A stretch of DNA of 64,000 nt. It comes from Pinus tabuliformis. Lineage: Eukaryota; Streptophyta; Pinopsida; Pinales; Pinaceae. The DNA is taken from NCBI GenBank assembly GCA_031772625.1, contig CM062817.1, forward strand, positions 888,322,184 through 888,386,183, read 5' to 3'. The notes beneath the pieces are model-generated. The model ran no database searches. It was not told the DNA's origin and saw only the letters and a list, made by a program, of their open reading frames with translations. Both the position numbers and the translations under genes were made by a program. This document shows positions 1-10,859 of this stretch, in pieces; positions within the stretch are counted from its first letter, which is position 1; every line of letters begins with the position of its first letter.

Positions 1-731
1 CTTGTTTGCCTCTATAATAGATGTGTTTACAACCTAATGTTTGGCAACAAAGAGTTCAACAACAACTAGATCTCATGCTCCACTTCCCTCTTGGGTGGTA
101 TCCCTTTAGGCTCCTAGAACAGACCCTTGTACACCTGTAACAACTCTTCCAGTTGTTATTTATGTTCCTTCATGCACCCCTCTAAGGATGACTTAGCTCT
201 GATTACTCTTCTACAAACTGATTTTCTTAAAACATACTTCTTGCTGAAATTGATCTTGGCCTGGTTGGCACTTACCAACGAGATCTTTGACTTGCGCTTG
301 TGCATGTTGATGATGAAGGAATTTTTGCCCTTGATGAGACAGTACAGGTTGGTTCTCCGCGTGAAGATTGCATCCCACATGTATATAGGGACATCTAAAT
401 ATAATTCCACATAAATCAAGTGGAACTACATCCAACTCTACTTCATCAATAAAATCAACACTAATAGCAAAGTTGATTCTGCATTGTTTGTTTACCTTTA
501 TCTCTGCTTCCTTGTTGACCCATCCCAATGGTTATGGGCTAAAATGGTCATGAGCCTCCTGTCCCAGTTTCTTCACCAGATTTGCTACTATGAGATTAGC
601 CTATGATCTTGAGTCGAATAGAGCATCAATTTTCATCTGTGTATCTTTATATGGAATAGTTTGGTCATTTCCTTCTCTTCCTATTCATGAAGGCTACTTA
701 GATTAACCCACTTTTGCATTGATGTACAAAG
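1..731 (-). mobile_element. Ty3/gypsy fragment, aspartic protease region
   Basis: On the minus strand, 528 to 211 reads as the region around the retroviral-type aspartic protease of plant gypsy elements. Visible motifs are GWVNKEAEIKVNKQC followed by FAISVDFIDEVELDVVPLDL, the usual order in Tat/Athila-type Pol. A following stretch (419 to 156) carries KSKISLVSANQAK, typical of the spacer before reverse transcriptase. No LTR, reverse transcriptase or integrase lies in the window, so this is only the visible edge of an element that continues left. It is a broken fossil with a few interruptions. It abuts the end of a copia LTR at 732. Assignment to gypsy is firm; the lineage is inferred. Confidence 0.7.
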
Positions 732-813
732 TGTTGAGAAATCAATGCATGATAGGAATTAGGGTTTGATTCCTCTTTCTTGATAATTGCTTGTGAATTA
801 TGTTGGTTTCTTT

Positions 814-1760
814 TGTTGGGTATCATTAGATGTGCTCTAGCTCCGAAATTTTGTGGAGGGGCTAGAGCACATGAGATCTCCAAGACCCAGAAATCGTTTG
901 GAGAAATTCGACTCAGATGAGGAGTTATTAAAATAATTAATATTTTTAATGGGTTCCTAAGTCTAAACTTAGGAAAATAAAAATATTAATGGGTATTAAT
1001 AAAGATATGGGTGAGAAGCTTCTAAGAGACGAGGATCAAGTCTGTTTTAATCTTAGTTGTTGATTAGAGACTTGATCTCGGCCGTTGATTCATCAACAAG
1101 AAAAATATAAAAGAAGACTTGAGAGTCATTTGGAGACACACTGGGAAAATACTCAGTACTGTGAGGGAAATCGATTCTCAAGGAGAAGGAGTTCGATTTC
1201 AGAGGGAGAGTTGCAGGGTGGAGGAAGAGGAAGAGGAGGGCATTAGCAGTAGTTAGTGACTAAGGAGGAGGTGACACAGGGCATTCAAGAGACAACGTAG
1301 AGGGAAGAGCAGGCAAACAACACCATTGGAGACACAGGCTGATGCAGAGTGACGCAGAAGTGACACAGAGGTGGGTGAAGGGTCTTTAGGGTGTCAAAAC
1401 TTCTCTAGGAAGAGGAGAAACTTTGTCTCAGGTGTTTTCTCTCAGTAGTGTCTCAATTTCTCTGTAAAATCATTCCTTGTAAAGTGATTTTTGCTGAAGA
1501 TTAATAAAACCCTCATCTGCTACACCGGTTTTCCCACCGTGGGTTTTTCCGGGGACAATTGTCCAAAAACAACTGTGTTGATGTGATTGATTCTTGTGCT
1601 TGTATATCACTGATATTTTCTCTATGTAATAATGTGATAAATGCAATAGAATTTATTTTAATATTTACTGAAGAGTTTTTTGTAAATAACTTATTGTGAG
1701 AAATAAGTAGGTGAAATAAATCAGTTGCTGCAGTAGAATTTCGTATTAGAAATTTTCACA
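814..1760 (+). repeat. copia-A solo LTR, TSD TCTTT
   Basis: A 947 bp solo LTR starting TGTTGGGTATCATTAG and ending AATTTTCACA. It is flanked by a perfect 5 bp target duplication, TCTTT at 809-813 and 1761-1765, so the internal region was lost by LTR-LTR recombination after insertion. It matches the copia-A LTRs at 24777-25924 and 29424-30462 in the block GATGTGCTCTA through CCAGAAATCGTTT and in the late block GGTTTTTCCGGGG. A TATA-like TATAAAAG lies at 1106-1113 and an AATAAA-type signal near 1500. It lies inside the copia-B LTR and is therefore younger than that copy. Confidence 0.85.
1106..1113 (+). promoter_or_regulatory. TATA-like box in copia-A solo LTR
   Basis: The sequence TATAAAAG lies about 290 bp into the LTR, upstream of GA-rich leader-like sequence. 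This is the usual position of the U3/R boundary promoter of a copia LTR. The equivalent place in the 24777-25924 LTR reads GATTATAAGAGG. Activity is not implied. Confidence 0.4.
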
Positions 1761-3599
1761 TCTTTTACTTCTTAGTTTTGTTTATCTTTCATCAAGCAAT
1801 TACCAAATTATATGTATATGAAGATCACAAGAACAAGAGACACAAGATGTAGGTGCATAGTGAATGCAAAACCCCTATAAGGGGAAAACCCAGTCAAGAA
1901 CTCTTCCTTCAGTAGATTCAAATAAAGATGAAACACTTCCATATTTCTTAGACCTAGATAAAGACCTCCTTCCACCACCAAGTCAACCCTTCCCATCAAT
2001 AGATTATCGTCGACAAAATTTCGAAATGATAGCGTCCCAACAATAGCTTCAGTCCAGAATTTCGGACCTACGATAGAGACAAATTTTGGCTCCAACAATT
2101 GCCCAGAACTTTGCACTTGTGAGAGATAGATAGCCCAGAAACTTCAATTTAAGTCTTCCCAACAAACTTCGTCCTTTTCCAGCTTCTCTTCTCCTTCTTC
2201 TGCAACTTCGCACTCTTTTTCTGCTACTGCTTCTTAGAAATCGAACTTGAGATGATCCTCTCCAAATGAAGTCGAGTTGTTCAATATATAGGCTTCTTGT
2301 GAGGTCAAATTGCCCTAACCTACGTAGATTTGATGAGGGCAGGGCCAACTTGGTGTGGAGGTGACAAATGACCATTTTGACTCAAAAATATTTTTTCTTA
2401 CATGGAACAAAAGCCCAAGAAGGGTCTAATAAATATGACAACGACTTTAATGACTCAAGACAAAACCTAGAAGCCTACAATGGAGACTTTGACCTAGACA
2501 ATGATGACCCAAGCATGAAACCCATGCTTTAACAAGTCAATTACATTAATAATAAAATTTATTTTGATAAGTACAATTATGAAGACTGATACTAGTTACA
2601 TTCTTCAACACTCCCTCTTAACTAGGGATGTATTTATAATTACACATATATACAAGTACATGCAAGATTTCAAAATGATATGGACTACGAAAGTTTTAGC
2701 ATACTCAGTGCTGCGGACTAGATACTTGGACCAGGGTTATCTATCCGGGTGGGACTAAGATGGACTCAAGCTTTCAGCCAATCTAGTTACTTGCTAACCA
2801 TCAACCCATGGATCTAGGTGCGTATCCAAGGTCAGAGCTCCACGACCAATGCCACCCTCCCTCTTCGGGATCTAGACATCAACACAAGGGCCGACCAGAT
2901 GTCCTCTCAAGCATTCGCCATTAGATGCTTTATCTCTCCCTATTAACTAAACTAGATATATCCATTTGTCCAAACATGCTTCCGAAGTGTTCATCCTTCT
3001 TGTGGAGAGATTTACCTGTACATACTACAAACACAAACCCAATCAATAATAAACTTTCAAATATATATACAAGTAAACAAACCTCCGGGGTCCTTAATTG
3101 TTCTAATACCACTTATCAAGTTATCCATATACATCTTATCAAAAGCTTTTCTTTTTTTATTCCTTCAACATCACCAAATACAACCTTAGTACTTTGCAAA
3201 TCCATATGTAGTACTTTCATTCAATCTTTGGTTTCCTTCTCTTTTAAAGGTATTTACTATGCCCTCCCTCTTAGTTGGGGAGATATACTCTTTCTTCTAT
3301 CTAGGCTCCCTCTCAACTTAGGTAGATCAACAACTTCCTTCTTTTACAACATCGGAGAGATTTCACTCTTTCAAGGCTTCATGGCATCAAGGCCATCTTG
3401 ATCATTATTTTCATTTTTGTAGCTTCCTTCATCATGCTTATCATTATTATCAACTTCAATTACGAACATCTTCAACATTTTGAAGATTATGTACCTGCAA
3501 AACTTTAATAGCAAGTACAAATATACAGAAGCATTATATCATCAATATGGTTATCATGTCAATATAATGGAAGCGTCAAATCATTCATGCTTTAGACAT

Positions 3600-4460
3600 C
3601 AAATACCTAAACCTAGTTAGGTTCATATTCAGCAAGGGTCACATACTAGACTTTGACTTCTTGCTAGGGTTTTGTCATAAACCCTAGACTCCATCTTTGG
3701 GATACAAAACTTTAGATATCTGTAATTCAATCAAATAACAATCTAAGGTTTCAACAATATGCTTTTTAGAATTACATGTTAGACTCTACTAGGGTTTGAT
3801 GCAAACCCTAGATGTTTATCATCAAAGCTAAATCCTGAAAACAATATCATCATGCCCTAGAATATCAATCTTTACTAGGGTTTTGTTACAAACCACAGAG
3901 TTCACAAATTAAACTTGAGTATCAATAAGCATACTCACATATACATATCTAGGGTTTCATGATCATGTACTAGCATATCACAACAATATCTACTAGGTAA
4001 ACCCATGATAATTAGCGATACATCAAAGTTAGATATATGACAAATTTGACCAGATGATTATACACCTAGGGTTTCATTCCTAAGAACTTACTACAACTAT
4101 TACAAGGGTTTTTCTTATAAACCCTAATTTACCAAACCCTAAATATCTAGGGTTTTCATTTAAACATTAACAAAAAACCATAAAGAACTAGTGTTTTCAC
4201 CATAACATCATAAAAACCCTAAATTTCAATAGAATAGGATTTTAGACTTTATCAATAACCCCTAAGTAAACTAGGGTTTCTATATTATTGTCAACATATC
4301 CTAAGCAAGGATAGAATTTCGTTGTACAAACCCTAAGTAGACTAGAGTTTCATCGACATACCCTTAGGTTAGGTTTTTATAGTGAACCCTAAAAGTTGGG
4401 GTTTCATAAACAAAGTAGATAATATGATGAGGGTAGATTCAATCAAGAGATTAATCACAC
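3600..4460 (-). repeat. Dispersed AAACCCTAG / CTAGGGTTT words in copia-B
   Basis: Roughly every 30-60 bases this stretch shows AAACCCTAG, CTAGGGTTT or close variants, on both strands, within otherwise AT-rich non-coding DNA. The same pattern recurs in copia-B copy 2 at about 46.9-47.6 kb. The words resemble the plant telomere unit TTTAGGG but are not in a head-to-tail array. They occupy the place where the downstream half of pol would be expected. Confidence 0.6.
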
Positions 4461-4975
4461 TAACAAGAATCTTTAAGATTCAAAATCCTAGACATAATGA
4501 TGTCAGTAATGTAAAGCAAATTAAAAGAGAATGAACATACCTTTTCTATAAAGAGAACCTTGTCATAGAACTTGTAATTAGTGACATACCTTGAGTTGTT
4601 CTTTAAAAAAACTTCTAGTACATTAATTCTTGAAGGGCTCCCTTTGCAACAAAACTTCTTTCATGATTCAAGTCTTTCCTTTGAAGTCTCCTTCACAACC
4701 ATTGTGTATTCTGCAACCTTTCCTACTGAGGAAAATATAAAGAAAAGGTCATTAGTATAAAATACAAACAAATCTCAATATGAGGAGGAAACCAAACATA
4801 AAAAGAGAAAACAAGAAACAAGATACTTATCTTTTGGTAGATCTTGATCAAGTATCATAGTCCTTATGCATTATTTAATGGTTCTATTCTTCCTTTCTGC
4901 AACTCCATTCTGCTGGGGGTTGTAGGGAACAATGAGCTGCCTCTTAATACCTGCTTCTTTATAATATGCAATCAA

Positions 4976-5356
4976 TGTTAGGATATTCCGACACATAGGA
5001 AATAGTTAAGTATAACTTGGTCTAGTGTAGAGTTAGGTAAAGTGTGTTTCTTTACTATGTACATTTGTAACTCACAATTCGATGGTCACGATAGGTTCTA
5101 GACATGAAGTGATCTGACGGTTCATTCTCTCCTCGGTATTACCGACACTTGATCCGTTCATGAGATAAACTTATGTAAATTTTATTTCTTTTATTAATAA
5201 ATTGCCTGAAGTGGCCGCGTTGGCTCAGGCCGTGGATTGTTTCCCTCTTTGAGGGTTTTAACCACGTCAAGAATACTGGTGTATTGATCTGTGATTTGTT
5301 TGTGAGTGGTGTCTTTTGGTGTTCTGTCTAAGGAACTTACCCTGTAAATTCCTACA
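4976..5356 (+). repeat. copia-C 5' LTR
   Basis: Bounded by TGTTAGGA and TCCTACA, with the primer-binding site TGGTATCAGAGC directly after it. No second copy of this LTR was seen in the window. Confidence 0.7.
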
Positions 5357-5999
5357 TGGTATCAGAGCTATTTGAGGGCCGCATCCATTGGTGATCCAAA
5401 TCGGAAGCCGATACAACTGCATCTGACTGTCGTTTCCTAGATCTACTATTTTTGACTGCTTTCGGGTTGAGAGGACTGCTCTATTGTGTTAGGAGCATTT
5501 GTTCCAGTGAGGAACCCCTTTTGTTTCACGCGAAAAGGTTTTTGGTAGCCCTAGTTACGTCATTTTTAAGATCTGGAGGTATACAATCTTTATTTGCAGT
5601 TTTAGTTATTTATCTCTTTGTTTATTTCAGTTTATTTATCTCTTTGTTTTTGATTATCGGATCTATACGTTTCATTTTTGCGTATGCTCTTGGCCCTGCG
5701 ACTCTGTGCGATCTGGGCAAATCAGACATAGAAAGGAAGGATTTTTCTCATGCGTACCGCGCCTTAGTGTGATCTCGGAAAATCAGAAACATTGAGGAAA
5801 ATATATAGGTTTTGGCGAAAGCTAACTTCAAGCCATAAGGTTTGGTTTTTTTTGTATGTCCGTGTTGGTTTGTGTGTTTTTTTGTTTTGTAGGGAAAAAT
5901 ATTTTTTTCAAGCACGCACCCCAAAGCTTCAGTGACTTGAAAAAAAAACAACCCCTTCCTCTTTTCCAAAAACTTCAGCGACTTAAAAAAAAAACAACC

Positions 6000-6340
6000 C
6001 CTTCCTTTTTGCCAAAAATTACTAACCTTTTAAACTAGCTCACTTGGTCCAAAGTTACTTTATGAGAATAGAGGTCTTGAGTTCAAGTCTTTCTTTTTGT
6101 TGAGTTACTTTTTCAAAAAGCACATGTAACTTATGTTTTAAAGTTACTTTATGTAAAAGTGTTTTCACCTATTATAAAAAGTGAGTCACTTATAATTCGA
6201 AAGTCTCTTTATCTTTTATTTAAGTTATAATTTAGTGGGTAGCTCATAAAGTACCATTGTAAAAGTGACTTTCACTTATTTATAAAAGTGGGTCACATTA
6301 TTTTTTTTAAAGTGAGCTATTTAGATTAAGTTTGGAAGGG
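6000..6340. repeat. AAAGTTACTTTAT / AAAGTGACTTT-rich low-complexity stretch
   Basis: Words such as AAAGTTACTTTATG, AAAAGTGACTTTCA and AAAGTGGGTCAC recur with no reading frame. The pattern resembles the tandem units at 61867-62000 upstream of copia-E. It ends in a purine run (GGAAGGGGGGGGAAGGAG, 6332-6349), which could be a polypurine tract or simple low complexity. Confidence 0.45.
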
Positions 6341-6359
6341 GGGGGAAGGAGATTTAAAA

Positions 6360-8758
6360 AAATATAACATTATCATTCATTTCCGTACATTTACGCATTT
6401 TGTCGGCATCTTCAACAACTTTTCTTCAAAAAGCCATAACTTCTTCATCTGGAAGCCGTTTTTAGAGCTTGTCAACCTCCTGATCTCTTCCTGTCGAAGA
6501 GCTGCCCACATCTCTTCCCAACTGGGGAGAGTTGCTCGGCCCAAAATACTTTGGACAAACATCTCCCAGTCCTCGGAGACTGCATTTAGAGCAGTTCTGA
6601 CCATAAACTCTGAATCTGGTGTAGACCCCACGGAAGTAAGCTGGTCGCGAATTCCTTGCAACCTGAGGAGGAAGTGATCTATCTTCTCTCCTTTCTGCAT
6701 TTGATATGACCTCAACTGATTTTCCAATAACATCTTCGACTGCGTGGACGGTGGAAGAGCCCTGGTATAAGGTGGTCAATGCCTCCCACATCTCCCTTGC
6801 TGTGTTCTTCTCAACAATATGTGGTATGACATGATCTTTGACCCCGTCTAGGATCATGCATTTCGCCTTCGCCCTAGCCTCCTCATACTTCTCATTAGCC
6901 TCCGGGTCAACTAAGACAGCTACGGTTTTCAAGGCATAGTCCTTGATGCGATGTTTATCCAAGATTGCCAGGATCCTGGCCTTCCAGATGACAAAATTGG
7001 AAGCCTCGTCCAATCTGTCTTGATCACTCAATTCGTTCACTACCATCTCTGCTCCTCTTTTGGACTCCCTCTGAGTCCTAATTTCCCTCCTGGAAATCCT
7101 CTGGCCAACTGTCGAACCGCTCCTCTCCAATCCTCCTTTGCAACTGCAACTCGGATCTGGATTCCTTGGCTAGAAATCCGTCGAGGTAGTGATTCCCTCT
7201 ACCTTGGTTTTGTCTCCTTAGACACTGTTCTGCACTGACAGAAACAACGTCCCACCAGCGCCTCAAATCACAATCTGCACAACTCCCTTAGCCTCGACAA
7301 CCTAAGAATTTGAGCCCTTCAGGCTCTGCGCAATCACGGCTTAGGCTGGATCAGTTCCCTGGCCAATTGCGTCAATCCTACCTGGCTGAGAAGGATGACG
7401 TGGCTCTGCATGAGCCTGTTTTGCCTCTCTCTGCCTCTGCCTTGGCCCTTCCCTTGGCTTGGAATGTTGACGCAAGCTTTGCATGAGCCTCTGCGTCACT
7501 CTCTAAGCACTGCATCACTTCTTCTCTTGCCGCTTCAGCGCAGAAACACCGCTGTCTCTCAAGACAACTGCTTTTGCTGCAAATTTTTCATATTTCTTCC
7601 GCTAGTGTCTTCTGTCCTCTTGTGATCTGCAATCGCTTCGATACCATGTCAAAATTCCTGAATCTAACACATCAAAAACCCCTACTACATTTTCTGATTT
7701 ACTATCTGCTACTTTTTATTGAAGTAAACACAAATGCAACCTTCACAAATATACAGATCAACAACTGAAATAAACTGTGACAACACAAGGGACTCTATTA
7801 TTTTTGGACAATCGTCCCTGGAAAAACCTAATGCGGGAAAACCGGTGCAACATATAGATTGTTTTATTATTAAGCAAATTCTGAATACAGCTAGGGTGAT
7901 AGAAATGGCTTACCCTACAGAGAATATCCTTGGCAACAATACCTCTATCCGGAGACAACGACTGATCAACAAGCAGATGAACGATCCCACAGCAACTTCG
8001 GCTGTTCCTTGTGCTGGACAGTGAAAGTTGCTCCACGTACTCTCTGGAACTGCGTCACCCTCTTAGGGACTACGTCACCCTCTCTGGCTCTGCGTCAGCC
8101 AATCAACTCTCAATATGTCCCACTGGATCACCTCAACACAACCTTTGAAGCCCTCTGTGTCAACTGCGTTAGCCTCTATAGCCTCTGCGTCAGCTCCTTT
8201 GGCCCTTTGTGTCCTCTGCGCTGACCCCCTTAGCCTCTGCGCAACCCTTGCTGCCTCTGCGTTAGCCATCCTGGGCTCTGCGCTGCCTTTTCCGACACTC
8301 TGTTGCCTCTCTGATATGTATTCCTCGACCTCCTGCTAAGTTGCCCCTCATTGCAACTGATCACTTGTTCGATTTCCTCAGCAAACCTCGCCCTAGAAAA
8401 TCGAACTGACTGATCTCTCTTGGTGTGTCTCCAACTGACCCTCAAGCCTCTTCTTATTCTTTTCCTATTGACGATTCAACGACCGAGATTAAGTCCCTAA
8501 TCAATGGATAAGATTAGATCTGGCTTAATCCTCGTTATTTAGAACTTTCTCACCCATATTATATTAATACACGTTACTATTTTACTTTTCCTAAGTTTAA
8601 ACTTAGGGTCTCATTAAAAATATTAATTATTTTAATATCTCCATCCTGCTGGAATTTCCCCAAATGATTTCTGGGTCTTGGAGATATCATGTGCCTTAGC
8701 CTCTCCACCAATTTTCATGGCTAGAGCACATCCGATGCTACCAAAAACCGATAGTGCA
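6360..8758 (-). mobile_element. copia-A copy, 5' LTR, primer site and gag (minus strand)
   Basis: Minus-strand 5' part of a Ty1/copia element. The LTR covers 8758 to 7647 (about 1.11 kb). The sequence TGGTATCGAAGC directly after it, at 7646-7635, is a degenerate methionine-tRNA-type primer site. Gag follows from about 7040 to 6377: residues such as LSDQDRLDEASNFVIWKAR and MILDGVKDHVIPHIVEK match the gag at 28049-28330 in the other copia-A copy. Sequence stops before the zinc knuckle, so the element is truncated at about 6.36 kb. Gag shows a small number of breaks. Assignment to copia-A rests on LTR and Gag similarity. Confidence 0.75.
7647..8758 (-). repeat. copia-A 5' LTR (minus strand)
   Basis: On the minus strand this begins near 8758, carries GGTAGCATCGGATGTGCTC as at the start of the 29424 LTR, and ends GAATTTTGACA before the primer site. 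The start is degenerate, so the outer boundary may be off by a few bases. The middle (8040-8300) is rich in CTGCGTCA words, the complement of TGACGCAG. Confidence 0.7.
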
Positions 8759-10859
8759 TAAATCGATGATAGGGTATTTTGTTGGCCCGGATCATTTTAG
8801 AAAATCATAAGAAGGGACCCGATGCCTTTGAAGCTGAATTTGTATATTCTGTGCGCCATATTCATTTTGGCCCAATCATCTTATTTGCTGGAAAGGAGGT
8901 ACCACATTTGTTCGTTTTGGGTATGCGTTAGAATGGGTGTTGGTAAGTGCAGGTGATCGAGTATGGCTACGTGAGAGATTCATTGCAGTTGTCAATGACT
9001 CCAATAATTGCAGCAAATTCATTTACCCACAGGATAATGGAAATTCCATCATCAGTCAAACTGTGCCTGCGTTGGATAAAAGTCACTGTTAACGACAATT
9101 GCAGATTACTTACTTGTCGCTGCTTTGGGATTGAGATTGATTCCAAGTGTCGCCAATTAAGCCGTGAGCTGTAATTTCCTTGTGCCTTTGAATGTGATTA
9201 ACTGGACAAATTGAGATCCTGTGTATTATTAGGCTGTTTGGGTTTCTTGTTTTGACGGGCTCGATTCATTTGCTGGGATCGAAATGAATTATAGTTTCCA
9301 GGTGGATGAATCTACGGATGGAGCCAAACCCCCTGTTGATGAAGCTCACAGTGTGATCCTTGCAGCTCTGTGTCAATTGAGTTGTAGCGTGCAATTACTT
9401 GTGGTATAGTGTGAATATGGTTGCCTGTGGACGCTATACCCTCGTGCGCGTGGCTCACTGTGCGAGTTATAAGGTGAAGCCGTCGTATGCAGTTTCGGGC
9501 ACATTTCCATAATCTGCTGAAATTGGTAAATGTTGTAGACTTCTTCCTTCTTTGCAGAACCAATATGGTATTACCAAGATATACGCGAACTTGAAAGCAG
9601 TGGATTGATTGGTCACTCAGGAGTCAGAGGATTAGTCAACGCTACAGGCCGTGGAGTTCTACGCTATAGTGCATGGGCACATTATATAGGGCTACACTTC
9701 TGGTATGATCCCCCAGAAGGCTGAACGTGCAATTGCAGAGTTTAAATCATTGGGTGTGCTACAGAAAGATTGTGCAACACCTAAGTACCTATGCGTACTT
9801 GTAGCTGCAATGAAATACGGTGCAATCTGAGCATTGGAGATGTAGAAATAGCAGAGTATGGATCGTATCCATTTGAATCGAGCGATTTTGTTTTGATCGT
9901 AGAAGCAGATTTATGTGGATGACCGAGTTACTAGTATGTTGTATGTGATAGCTCGACAAGCGCAGTACACTTAACGTTGTGCTAAATTCCTTGATCACAA
10001 AATATAATTTGGTGCGACCTATGTGCATGGAAAGGGAGCGTGAAGGTAGTCTGTATGTTGCATGTCCCACTGAAGTCTATTGGTCAATGACTGAATGAAT
10101 TACATGTTTTGTTCAGGGTGGTTATACAAGATAGAGCTGGCTCTATCCATTCATATTGTTGGAAAAGAAAAAACGTGAGCCTAGAATGTCTGAGCACATA
10201 TTTCATTGTTTTAGTAGACCAAGTTCACTGGTCACACAATTCCAAGTTGCATTGAGACTTGAGGAGATAGGATGACTGCTGCCAAATAAGGATAGAATGC
10301 TGGAACCTTCACTGCTGATAAAATTTAAGATTTGAATTCCTTCAAAGAACTATCCAACTGATTCATCCATTCTAGTTGCCAAAATGTACCGCTGAACATT
10401 ATATGGGAGTTTATCTCACTGCGAAAATATTACGGGAAGAGTACGTTGATTGTTGGAGCGGTAGCCGATTCTGATCATTGGAGATTGTTTTTTTCTGGAG
10501 ATGGCTATTAGTTGAAACCATCTGGGACAACATACATACTAGGTGTTGTTATTCTTTAATTTTCCTTATCTTCAGTCAAGCAAATGTCAAGAGTATAAAT
10601 ACTAAGTTTGTATTACAATTGCATGTATTGTCTAGAACCTGTTTATAGTATATTGGCAAATCAATATTGTTGTCACACGTTGTCATGTGCCCTGTACTGC
10701 CATTATTGATATATCTTTTGAGACTAAGTGATTTATGATGCTTGTTGAATAATGAAGTTTCTCAAGCACCTTATACACCAACACATCACCCTTCTCAAAG
10801 GGGATCTAAGCCATTATTCAGAAAGAACAACCAAAATATGTACAAAAGGGGCAGGAAAT
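8759..10859. other. Unassigned stretch
   Basis: No recognisable domain, LTR end, primer site or splice-bounded exon was found. The longest open frames are under 100 codons and show no family motif. The stretch lies between the start of a copia-A LTR and the PDS5-derived segment. It may be the left part of gypsy-H, including a decayed gag, or an unrelated filler. Nothing here resembles the gypsy-H LTR start TGTCATGTCCCC. Confidence 0.4.

Larger units (their letters stand above)
732..2610 (-). repeat. copia-B 3' LTR with a nested solo LTR
   Basis: On the minus strand the LTR begins TGTTGAAGAATG at 2610 and ends CTCAACA at 732. Removing the inserted solo LTR and one target copy leaves about 927 bp, close to the 954 bp LTR of copy 2 at 48893-49846. 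The two share the block around ACACAAGATGTAGG (1840-1855 here, complement near 49.7 kb). The LTR end also resembles the copia LTR ending at 22420, whose complement carries CTTGATAATTGCTT as at 779-792 here. Confidence 0.75.
732..4975 (-). mobile_element. copia-B copy 1, 3' part of a Ty1/copia element without visible RT
   Basis: Minus-strand element made of a 3' LTR (732-2610, interrupted by a copia-A solo LTR) and an upstream internal region to 4975. At 4870-4975 the minus strand encodes the end of a copia integrase core, with the signature NPQQNGVAERKNRT. Between that and the LTR no reverse transcriptase or RNase H is recognisable; the space is non-coding, AT-rich and full of AAACCCTAG-like words. 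A polypurine tract (reverse complement of CTCCCTCTTAACTAGG) sits directly before the LTR. Element copia-C begins at 4976 and truncates it. It shares its tail and LTR with copia-B copy 2 at 46.8-49.8 kb, in opposite orientation. Broken fossil. Confidence 0.75.
4976..6360 (+). mobile_element. copia-C, 5' LTR and leader of a truncated Ty1/copia element
   Basis: A 381 bp 5' LTR runs from TGTTAGGATATTCC at 4976 to AATTCCTACA at 5356. A primer-binding site TGGTATCAGAGC (initiator methionine tRNA type, usual for plant copia) follows immediately at 5357-5368. The LTR contains a TTAATAAATTG stretch near 5203 and GAGGGTTTTAACC near 5252. The internal region to about 6.36 kb shows no recognisable gag or pol; it becomes poly-T and poly-A rich near 5850-6000 and then AAAGTGAC-rich. 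The element is broken and truncated on its right where a minus-strand copia-A element appears. The right border is approximate. Confidence 0.65.

Noticed and set aside
2925-3401. 158-codon plus-strand frame
   Set aside because: It runs antisense through the non-coding tail of copia-B copy 1. Composition is Ser/Leu/Phe-rich and follows the AT-rich DNA; no motif.
3600-4460. Interstitial telomere array
   Set aside because: The AAACCCTAG words are dispersed, variable and on both strands. No head-to-tail TTTAGGG array exists.
5452-5772. 106-codon hydrophobic frame that might be a membrane protein
   Set aside because: It sits in the leader of copia-C, and its hydrophobicity follows a T-rich stretch. 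No splice or homology sign.
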